A DNA stretch of 64,000 nucleotides from Trichosporon coremiiforme. Taxonomy: Eukaryota > Basidiomycota > Tremellomycetes > Trichosporonales > Trichosporonaceae. The stretch is from the NCBI GenBank assembly GCA_039545355.1, contig BCJJ01000046.1, forward strand, positions 32,895-96,894. Direction: 5' to 3'. The position numbers and the translations under genes were made by a program. Positions 23,894-33,028 of the stretch are shown in pieces. How positions within the stretch are numbered: position 1 is the first letter of the stretch; every line of letters starts with the position of its first letter. Below the pieces are notes generated by a model. It was not told where the DNA came from, did not search any database, and saw only the letters and a program-made list of their open reading frames with translations.

Positions 23894-24257
23894 TGAGTAT
23901 GTCCAAGTCTCAGTAGTATCGTAGTACCGTAGGTTGCAGTTGTAGGCACGACAATGAACCTCAAGGTATGAGGCAGACAGCAGTGAGTGGCTTGAGTTCG
24001 GGAAACCAAGGAGAACTGCGCTTGAGTAGACCCGCTGCACGGAAAACTACTAAAGGAGAGCAAGCTCAAAGTGCACTGGTTATCAGCGCTTGCGCACATC
24101 GACCCCACGTTGAACTCACGCTGCTGAAGCCACTCCGAGATAAAAAGCCCTAAAAGGTAGGAGGATAGAGATACAATTGGCATACAAACCTTGAGCTTCC
24201 TATGTTACAAATGGGCAGGGCTACAGTCACGGCTTGACGCGGTGCACGGTCGCACTC
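23894..24257. other. Convergent 3' region, no gene seen
   Basis: 364 bp between the stop codons of the NRPS-like gene and the hypothetical minus-strand gene. No feature recognised. Confidence 0.4.
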
Positions 24258-25253
24258 TCACGGCGCCGAACCCTCTTTCCTTGTCTTCTTGGCGTCCTTG
24301 CCTTGCGGAGAAGACTCCGCAGAAGCGATGGGTGTCCTAGGGGCAACTTCCGTATCAGAAGAATCCGTGCTTGATCCCGTCCGGGCTTGAGAGGTACGCG
24401 GAGGAGTCGAGTCGTAATGCGTGCTGACGTCAGGCATGTCGACTGTCACCGGCGGAAGCATAACCGTTTCAACGATGTTCATCTTGCGGCCTTCGCGGTC
24501 ACGTCGCGCCTCCGACATGGCCTCCAAAGTTGGGTCAAGATGAGATGAGGGTACATTCCGAGCACAAAATTGGAGCGGTTGGACGTATCGAACCACGGGC
24601 GGCGGCTCGCGCACGTTGGGGTCGAAGCGGCCAAGGATTGTCCGGTCGTAGCGGGGAGGAGATCCGGCGGGGGCTGAATCGGCGTCCACACCACGGCAAT
24701 ACAGAGACGTGATTGCAGAACGAACAGCCGCATGCGCCTCACGGAAAGACGGCGGTTGGGGGTTGCCTCTCGGCAGGCTGTGGAATCCCTGGGAGGTCAG
24801 AATATGGCCTCATGGAAAACGCACTATCCAGTACCACTTGCGAATGAGATCATTCGTATGATGTCTCCACTCAACGTACGTCGGCAGCCGTGGCTCGAAG
24901 CCCAGCAATCGTCTTTGGCTGCAGTAGCTCATACTACTGTTAGCAATGCCGGTCCATTGAACGACTTACTCTTCCAGAATCTTGTCGACAACGGCCAGAA
25001 GAAAGCACTCGCGGTCGATGTGGCCGCCCATTGCGATGATCTCAGCCCACTGCTTGCTGGCGTGAAGCGCCGCCCAGTGGAGGCGGGTTTTGTCGTGAGG
25101 AAGGTCGTCGCTGAAGGGTGGGATGAGGAAGACGCCATTGCGCCAGGTGGTGCGTGGGAAAGTCTTACTGGGGGGAGGAATCAGGTCCTCCTCCCGCATG
25201 AAGGGCTCCCAGCGCTTGGGCAGAGCTGGACGAGCGGGCGGAGCTTGAAGCAT
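24258..25253 (-). CDS. Hypothetical protein, three exons, 308 aa
   Basis: Not recognised as a named family. Exons 25253-24970, 24936-24825 and 24788-24258 join in frame through 33- and 36-nt GT-AG introns, the first with a CTAAC branch site before the acceptor. The start MLQAPPARPALPKRWEPF is followed by WAALHASKQWAEIIAMGG and VEWRHHTNDLIRKWYWIGFH. Next come SFREAHAAVRSAITSLYCRG and GRFDPNVREPPP. The Ser/Thr-rich polar tail ends KKTRKEGSAP. No signal peptide or membrane helix. Cytosolic, mitochondrial or nuclear location cannot be told. Intact splicing and protein-like composition argue for a real gene. Divergent from the nuclease-like gene with 362 bp between starts. Confidence 0.7.
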
Positions 25254-25615
25254 GGGCGAGTCAATGAGAATCGGCGAGGTGGTTGACAGTGAGATTGCGA
25301 GAGGGCCAGAGTGGGTGGCGAGACTCAAGGTGAGTCGGGATGGCACGTGGTTTTGATCCCGCATGCATGTCTTCGCCAGCGCGCCTGTTTTCGTTGTTCG
25401 CGTCAGCGTTCGTGTCCAGGTCTCGCGGCGTCCATCCACCTGTATACCTGTATGCAGTACCCACTGCTCGGCCTCCGGAGCACCACGTCCTACGGGCACC
25501 GACTGCGACTGTGACTGCGACTGCGACTGAAAGTCGTGAATCCAGACTTGGACCTCCCTCACTGCGATCGGGCTCACCCCTTGCTCGACCTACCACCGAA
25601 CCACACTCAACCGTC
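25254..25615. promoter_or_regulatory. Divergent promoter with GACTGC tandem repeat
   Basis: 362 bp between divergent starts. A short imperfect GACTGC/GACTGT tandem repeat lies at about 25500-25530. No known factor site assigned. Confidence 0.35.
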
Positions 25616-26710
25616 ATGTCCTCATCCACCTCGTCTCTGTCCGACCCACCCTCACTAGCAGAAGCCGTCGTGGCGCGATGGCGGCCCAAGGAATACCGAC
25701 ACGTCAATCATGGGTCCACCGCGCGGTTCGGACCGAAACCGTTAACCGTCAAACTTCTCCATCGTCTCGATCTCGACATACACTTCGCCGAGGACACAGC
25801 GGTGCCCCTCCTCGTCCAGCAACTGCACGACAACGACGAGGAGGTATCCGTCTACATTGATCTGCATTCTCAGGAGGCTGAATCTATCAGCCCCGAACCC
25901 TACGCATCCGAAGCCACCTTGTCACACCGGATAGAGGCCGTCGACGGACACCTAATGCGCTGGCTATTGAACACCCACACTTTTAAGAACACGATCGCAG
26001 CGGCTCTCAGCTCTTTGTCAGGTGGTGAAGAGGGCTTGACATGCCATTGGGAAACGCACGTCAACCCAGGCTCAGCTAAAGGGAGAACGGACAAGGCCAT
26101 TCTGCATGAAAAGCTGGGTCCTAAGATCGTAGCGGCTGGGGAATGGAAGACGTCGCTATCGATGGACGATCACATGCGCGATCTGGCTGCTTCTCTTGCA
26201 CGGTCATGTCGCACGGCTCGAACACAGGGTCACATGCACGGCTTCGAAGCGTTGAAGGTCTTCGTTGTTGGAACAGGTCACACAGCCCAACTCGAAGTCT
26301 ATACCTACCCACCCTCGTACCCACCAGCAGCCGCGGATGCAATGCAATCCCTGAGCACTCTGGTATCTGATGCTTGGGCCTACGGTGACGTTTGGGATGC
26401 GCGAATACCAGTGGTCACGCACGACGGAGCATGGGGTTTCTCCACGCGGCCGGGGGCTCCTGATCTGGAATCCGGAACTGAGGTGGCTCAAGTTGCTCTG
26501 GCAGTGCTCCAGCCCTCGATGGGCCTCTGGCTTGCAGCCTCGGCTCTGTCCGACCTAAAGGCTCGCGTGGACATGTCGGGCAGGTGGGAGATGGAAGACG
26601 AACTCGATGACAGTCCGGTGAGTCTTGACGACTCTGACGACTCTGCCAATCACATGGATGTCTCCCATGATACAGAACGTCTCAGCAGCAGCTTGAGTGT
26701 AGACTCGTAG
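25616..26710 (+). CDS. Protein with PD-(D/E)XK nuclease-like signature, 364 aa, function unknown
   Basis: Single exon from MSSSTSSLSDPPSLAEAVVA. No named family recognised. The central part reads KGRTDKAIL with Asp159, then GPKIVAAGEWKTS with Glu176-Trp-Lys178, each on a predicted beta strand. This D-x16-E-x-K spacing is the core of the PD-(D/E)XK nuclease fold. The next part is helical (DDHMRDLAASLARSCRTART), then strands FEALKVFVVG and LEVYTYPP, consistent with the alpha-beta-beta order of that fold. The N-terminal 150 residues are of unknown role and the C-terminus is acidic and Ser-rich. Fungal genomes carry many such uncharacterised proteins. Catalysis is inferred from motif spacing only. 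Confidence 0.7.
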   Translation: MSSSTSSLSDPPSLAEAVVARWRPKEYRHVNHGSTARFGPKPLTVKLLHRLDLDIHFAEDTAVPLLVQQLHDNDEEVSVYIDLHSQEAESISPEPYASEATLSHRIEAVDGHLMRWLLNTHTFKNTIAAALSSLSGGEEGLTCHWETHVNPGSAKGRTDKAILHEKLGPKIVAAGEWKTSLSMDDHMRDLAASLARSCRTARTQGHMHGFEALKVFVVGTGHTAQLEVYTYPPSYPPAAADAMQSLSTLVSDAWAYGDVWDARIPVVTHDGAWGFSTRPGAPDLESGTEVAQVALAVLQPSMGLWLAASALSDLKARVDMSGRWEMEDELDDSPVSLDDSDDSANHMDVSHDTERLSSSLSVDS

Positions 26711-27080
26711 ATTCAGCGGCAATGCGGAGACCTTGTGGCGGTGCTTGCGAGGCGTCAACACCACGTCCCCTCCCTCCCTCCCAGAGATGCAGTTCCTCTA
26801 TACCAGCAGAGAGGGCGTGGCCGCAGGCGTCCCTCCGCCACGATCATGCACGGCTTCCCGTCATTGGCAGCACCAATGAACCACTGGCTGAGTCTTCAGA
26901 CTCGCAGAAACAACGGAGCAAGGACCGTTACTGACACAGCCAATGCACTCTTAGACAAGTGGTTCACGCTGTTGCAAGCTCTTTAAACTCGCTCTGCTGC
27001 GAAGAGGGAAGTTTGAGCCGGGGGGGGGGGGGGGCTCTCTTTCTGGTGTAGGGCTGAGCTCGGGATAGGATCCCGACACC
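26711..27080. other. Junction region with poly-G run
   Basis: No gene seen. A run of 15 G at 27020-27034 lies about 45 bp before the point where similarity to the NRPS-like gene starts abruptly. It may mark a rearrangement point or an assembly join. Confidence 0.45.
27020..27034. repeat. Poly-G homopolymer (15 G)
   Basis: Uninterrupted G run in the plus strand, next to the truncated reductase copy. Confidence 0.9.
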
Positions 27081-28513
27081 ATGGACGACGACGACCTCTT
27101 TGCCGCTGGGATTGACAGCCTGAAAGCTACCAAGGTCAGAAATGCCCTTGTCAGGAAGCTGGACCTTGGCGACCACAAGCTCAGCCAGAACATTGTGTAC
27201 GACTACCCATCCATCAGCAAGCTTGCAGACCATCTCGTTGGCCTCAGCACTGGCGGCAGCGATGCCGCGAGCGACACTGGCAAGCAGATGACCAACATGG
27301 TGACTCGCTGGGTGGCCAAGATTGCGCAGCCTGCTCCTGTCACCGACACGTCCTCGGGCCCTGAGAAGGAGGTCATTGTCCTCACCGGGGCTTCCGGCTC
27401 TCTGGGCGCCCACATTCTAGCCGATCTCACTGCCCGCGAAGACGTCGGCCGCGTCGTCTGCTTGGCGCGCGCCATCAACCACGAAGATGCCCGTAACCGT
27501 GTCCTCAAGTCACTCGCCCAGCGTGGCCGCACCGCTGACGAGAGCAAGTGGATCGCTTACGCATCCAATGCCAACCAGGAGAACCTTGGCCTCAATGAGG
27601 AAGAGTATGACTCCCTCCGCCTCGAAACCACAGCTGTCATGCACATTGCCTGGCCCGTGAACTTCCGTCTGGGAGTCGGGTCATTCGACGCACACGTCGG
27701 TGGCATGGTTCACCTCCTCAACCTCACGATGGCCAGCCCTCGGAAGATCAAGCCTTCTTGCTACGTCGCATCGAGCGTTTCTGCCGTCATGGGAGATCCC
27801 GCCCTTGGCCAGGATGGAAAGACCATAGAGGACTTCCCGACGAGGACCGACTCACCCATCATGGGTTATGGTCAGAGCAAGTGGGTGGCCGAGAAGATCG
27901 TCGAAGCGGTGGGTGCTCTCGGGTCTCGGGCGACGGTCCTCCGCATCGGACAGCTCGCAGCCAATCTGAGTCGCGGAAACTATCTCTGGAACCCAACCGA
28001 GGCCTACCCCCTGATGTTCCGTTCGGCAAACGTCCTTGGCGTTCTCCCCGACCTCAGCGAGTTGCCGTCGTGGCTCCCCGTCGACCTCTGTTCAGGAGGA
28101 GCCGTCGACATTGTTATGAGGACCAACAGGTCTGGTGCTGACGAGGACATCGCACCCCACGCCCGTCTGTACCACCTTGTGAACCCCGAGCTTGCCCAAT
28201 GGGGCACCATCTTGAAAGGCCTCCGCAAGGGCGGCCTCAAGTTTGAGACCGTGTCCGGAAAGGAGTGGTGGTGCCGCCTTGCCAACTCGGACCCTGACGT
28301 AGCGTAAACCCGACATATAAACTCCTTGAGTTCTACCAGAAGGAAGTGGATCTGTCGACGCGGGGAATCAAGGCGCCCAAGTTCTCCACAAAGGTGACGG
28401 CCAAGGTATTGCCGACCATTGCCAACTCGCACGCCGTTGACGCTGAAACCGTGTCTCGCTGGGTCGGCGCTTGGGCGGAGTGTGGTTTCATCGAGATTGA
28501 GATGAGCGCTTGA
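27081..28513 (+). pseudogene. Truncated, frameshifted copy of the NRPS-like reductase (T-R part)
   Basis: Matches the last half of the gene at 20723-23893, starting inside the thiolation domain (DDDLFAAGIDSLKA) and running through LTGASGSLGAHIL and YGQSKW of the reductase. The adenylation domain is absent and similarity begins abruptly near 27083. A one-base deletion near 28300-28306, relative to the first copy, creates TAA at 28305-28307. The remaining codons, from NPTYKLLEFYQKEVD on, continue in the next frame to a TGA at 28511-28513. The open part is 408 codons from an ATG that the first copy lacks. It could still make a thiolation-reductase stub, but loss of the activating domain and of the C-terminal 60 residues suggests a pseudogene. 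Confidence 0.85.
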
Positions 28514-28960
28514 TGAGAGGACCCAAGATTAGTAGTAAGTCAGTAAAACGTAGACACGATGAATCATGATGTCGAATACATTCTATATTGCTCCAACAGT
28601 GCCTCGTTTCTGAAGGTATCCCGCGCTTGAAACTGTGCATATGTTTAAACTCCACCGCGATGTGGTCGAGTCGTGAGATTGAGAACATGCCATGCAGGCC
28701 AATGCGGACCATTTCGACGAAGGTTGCCTATCCGGAGCAGAACAGTCTCGAGTATGCTCAACTTCCAGGCATTGCGCTCACGTTATGGGGTGCGTACAAA
28801 GCTTGCTGCCTCCGCGTGAGGGGATACCAGCACTGGATGGAAGTTGGCGGCCGCTGGCGAGTTGAAGAGTTTAGATGAGATCAGAATCAGGGCAGACGCG
28901 ACTCAGGCACCAGACGAAACAATTGGGTGACGGCGCCAGACTAGCCTCAGTGACGATGCT
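28514..28960. other. Intergenic, no gene seen
   Basis: Between the reductase pseudogene and the hydrolase relic. The missing 5' half of the hydrolase was looked for here and not found. Confidence 0.4.
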
Positions 28961-28969
28961 ACTCGCCTT

Positions 28970-29543
28970 CCTCCAGCCTTGGGTCAAGCGAAAGAGCCGG
29001 TTGGCTCGTAGGCCATTCTTACGGCGGCGCAGTAACCACAGAGGCAGGCAACCACGACAAGGTTCAAGGTGCGTTAACCTGTTTCCCATTGGGCTGACCC
29101 CAGGTCTTGTATGCGTCGCAGGGTGGGCTCCCGACGAGGGGGAATCCGTAGCACAGCTTAGCGGCCAGTACCCAGCGTTGGCCGCAGCCAACCTCGCGCC
29201 CGACAGTGACGGTTTCCTCTGGATCAAGCCCGATAAGTTCCACGAGTCATTCTCGCAAGACCTCAGCAAGCAGGAGAGCTTCGGCATGGCTGTCACACAG
29301 AAGGCACCCGTGGCCACGACGGCTGGCGGCAACATTAGGATCCCAGCGTGGAGACACAAAAGTTCCTGGTATCAGATCTCGAACAATGGCCGCATGGTCG
29401 ACCCCAACCTTGAGAAGATAATGGCATCGCGGATGAATGCGAAGGCAACCCTCAAGCTGCACTCGAGTCACGCCAGTCTTGCCAGTCATCCGCAGGAGGT
29501 CGCTCGCCTCATCATATCTGCACTTGCGGGTCATGGCAACTAA
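28970..29543 (+). pseudogene. 5'-truncated alpha/beta hydrolase
   Basis: Two exons, 28970-29068 and 29104-29543, join in frame over a 35-nt intron. They read GWLVGHSYGGAVTTEAGNHD then GLVCVAGWAPDEGESVAQLS. GHSYGG is the nucleophile elbow with the catalytic Ser. The later part, IPAWRHKSSWYQISNNGRMV, has the late-acid loop region, and LHSSHASLASHPQEVARLI has the catalytic His, as in short bacterial-type EstC/YwqC-like hydrolases. The first 80-100 residues of the fold (the HG oxyanion loop and first strands) cannot be found upstream, where stops close the frame. So the gene is probably a relic, though its remaining part is clean. Confidence 0.65.
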
Positions 29544-32500
29544 CAGAGTTACGTACCTCTGTAGAGTCATCATCTTCGAATGAGCTTCGGGGTTTGTTCC
29601 ATGGAGAGGCAAATAAAGCGAAGGTCGACATCACTAGTTGACACGAATCGGAGGAATAGGATGTCTTTCTTCAAGCTCACCACGCAGGCGAAAAAGCTGA
29701 ATGGAAAGGAAGTTTTGCTTGCAGGGTGAGGGTGTCTTGGGTTTCGCTCGGTTGTGGGATAATACTCCTACGGTCAGGCATACGAACAAGAAAGTCGGCG
29801 CGGCGGTGATGGTGGCGGAGCGAATTAACTTAAGGTGCGGCTTGGGTTGCGAGTTGTACCACGTCGTAGCTTTCAGAGGTCCTTCCCCACCATGTTGGCG
29901 CAATCCTGAACTGGCCCAGTCGAATGCACATCTGCAATAGCAGCCGCAGATCGCTCAGCGTGCGATGAATGTGCGAAAGGCTGCTCGTCGGTCAGGTCGG
30001 TAACGTCTTTACGTACTGGGGGGGATCTGCAGTCAGCATGTGCTCTGTCGTCGACCTTTCGTTCGTAGCGCAGAGCGCACTTTGTCCGGCATGCCATGAA
30101 ACGTACCTCAACACGTTAGTCTGTGATGTTGATTGCCTCAGCACTGCGAGTGCTCGAGTTGTCAGAAAGAACGGCCTTCGACAGCAATTGTTGCTGCCAC
30201 GCCCCTGTTGCAGCCGCTGTTCAAAGCGCCGAGTGTAGAGCAAGGTATCCGTTTAGAATCAGGAAACTGGGTGCACCGTCAAGAACTAAGAGGGGACATG
30301 GAATGGCGAGGAAGGTCGAAAACCAGTTCTGCCGTTGTTGTTCCCGTACATGGCTGGAGCATGGCGTATTGGACCTGGACCTCTCTGTTTATTTACTGCG
30401 TCGCGTTGTCAGGCAACCTCCTGCTGCGGCCGAAAATGTCGCTCTTCAGCCTACAAGCTGTCTGATCCGTGTGTCACGAACGTGCAATAGAGTGAAGGAA
30501 ACCACGAGTGCAGAACTTGAGGTTAGATAGCTGGTTTGATTGAGTGGAGAAGACATCAATGGTGAGGATGTGAAACGCTGGGTAAGGGGCTGGTAGGAGT
30601 CGAGGAAGACAGAGAATGGGATGGAGAACGGGGCAGACGATACGATGGCGCAGTGCAGGTCAGTTGATTCGTGAGGGGACAGAGTTTGCAGTGTTCAGAG
30701 TGGATTTCGAAAGAGAGAGCCGAGTTGGAAGCATGGGCGTGAGACGGGATAGGAAAGGACGTGAGAGTGCATGGACCTCCACAACGCTGATGTTTGGTTC
30801 GAAAATGTGTTACGTAACGACTACGGAGAGATGTGAACGACCACGATTTCTCCACGGATCCTCTGTGGACACGCACATGCATCAGCAATTCCAGTGCCGG
30901 GCCGAGCAGCTCAGCATCTCTGAACAGTCTTCTCCCTTGCACAACGAGGACGTTTGGACGACAACGATGTTGTGCCGGGTGGCTGCTTGCCCAAGCAGCC
31001 GGCAACCTGCCTTCGAACAGTCGTCTTTTGGATTTCAGGTGAGCCTGGTGGCCGCTGACGCATTCAACGCCAACATTGATTCCCACGAATGCTCCTATCT
31101 GATATTATCGCATGCCTGCGGAGACGTTCTCCGTGTTATCGGACAACACCTCAGAACGGCGGCCCAGCGAACGTAAGTGCCGTGGGCAGCCTGGCTGATT
31201 GAGCGAGTCCTCTGTGGTGTACAGCAACAGGTTGGTCGGCTCCCAGTTTGAGAAAGAGAGAGAAAGAGAGCGAGTTGTCCGTCCAATGGCGACTAAGCCC
31301 GCGTCCCGACTCCTGCCCAGTCTCACTCACTGCAGACTTCACTCCACAGAACAACGCCTCCCTCTGGATTGGCTTACGGCTTCATGCATATCTTTCTGGG
31401 GACCCCAATCAATGAGAGTGATCTGGGGGGTTGGTGTCCCCTATCCCATCCTGATCCTGGGAAGAGACGAGCTCAAGCCGAGGTAGGCACCAGGGGCTCG
31501 GTCTGTTGAGGGAACGATGCGGCAACGGCTCGGTAAAGCCTGCAAGTCGTGGAATTGGCCGTCGCGAAAACCAGACGAAACCGCTACGAGCCTCCAGAGA
31601 AACGGCGGAGACAGGAGGAGGAATCGTCCGGAATGTAGGGCCGCGATTCCGGATGTGTGATATCGGGACTGGCACGCGGTCATGCTGACTCCACAGGCCG
31701 TAGGGTTCTCTGATCACGGAACTCCATCTGGCATGAGGAAGGGAGCAGGGAGCACCCCACTTAGCAGCTCCACGTGTATCAAATGGCCAGACAGCCCTTT
31801 GGCTGGGATGCTGGCACGAGTCATCACGCACTTCTCTCCTTTCTCTCATCATGGCCTGGGCGCCCAGTGAACAACAGCTGAGCGTTGAAGGCTCCATGCG
31901 CATCTGGATTCTTGGAATTGGAACGCCGTTTCGAGTGCCGCCGATTACCGAGATTGCACATCCGAGCCGGGAGCGAGATCTCGGACTGGATCTCTAAACG
32001 CAGGCTTTCGGGGCCTCGGTACTGCAGACTGATTCCAACGCCGCGCTAGGACTATGGGACTTGGGAGGGATGCTGATTCCCAGTGTACGTTCCAGTGGAG
32101 CATGGCTGGGGCAAACGATAGTGCCAAGAGAATGGGCGCTAGAGTGACAGGGCAATTCGGCAGGACGACCGGGCCGAATACCGTCGGACTAGTGGATGCA
32201 GTCCACGGTGCTGCAGGGGGACGATCACGGGGTCGGCAAGATGGGTCGTCACAGGGGTTTCAGGAACCACCTGCCGGGGCCGGCAGCGCCGCATGGAGCC
32301 CAGGTGCCCCACTCCGCACGCCGTTTACCCCGCTACGGGGCTATGCCGATACCGCGCTGGACCCTGCCAAGACCACCTGCCAAGACCTCCTGCCCATCTC
32401 CGCCCATCCACGCCCCTGTCCCCTCTTCCCATCCTCCCTCGTATATCTAGGTAACATGATTCCGAACTCCTTAAACGACACGAACGCAAGTCATCATCTG

Positions 32501-33028
32501 TACTGCTCCTGCGTTCGCGTATCTTGACTTCGCCCACCGTGCCTGGACATTGTCTCTCTCTCTCTCCCAGGCCCTCAGGCGTTTCTGGGCGGAACGCAGT
32601 CAATCCATGTCGCGAAACATGTGGGCGCCAGGCAGACCAATACAGCACGAGCGCCAAGACGCGATACGGATTCACTGCGGCCCGGTGTGCCGGGATCGCA
32701 TCCTGCGGTTGTCGCTTGTGGGCAGTATCTCAGACGTGCATGTCATAGCCAACTAAATGCCAGTCACACTGCACTCCTGCATCCATTGTCCAGACTTCCC
32801 CGGACCCCATCGTCAAACTGTGCTCCTCGTCCTCGGCGTCCCCAACCGGCCATCGGCATTCTCTGATAGCGTCATGCACCGAATTCCATTGGAGTTCATG
32901 ACCTCGCAGCCGTCAGCGATGCCCAAGGCACGGTCGACTCCATCGTATCGGCAGCCAGGATACATAAACCAAAGTGCGCAGCGACAGGGAGTCGTTGTTC
33001 CGTTCCCCACAGCAGTCGCTTCAAAGCC
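29544..33028. other. 3.5-kb gene-poor region
   Basis: Many overlapping short frames on both strands, including one of 176 codons at 30556-31086 (minus), none with motifs, splice structure or C-ending codon bias. A CT repeat lies at about 32550-32566, upstream of the permease. Confidence 0.4.

Noticed and set aside
27081..28307. Copy-2 frame as a functional stand-alone reductase
   Set aside because: It starts inside the thiolation domain, lacks the activating domain and loses the last 60 residues through a frameshift. A pseudogene is the simpler reading.
30556..31086. 176-codon minus-strand frame
   Set aside because: Low-complexity Ser/His/Pro-rich tail and a competing plus-strand frame. No sign of coding.
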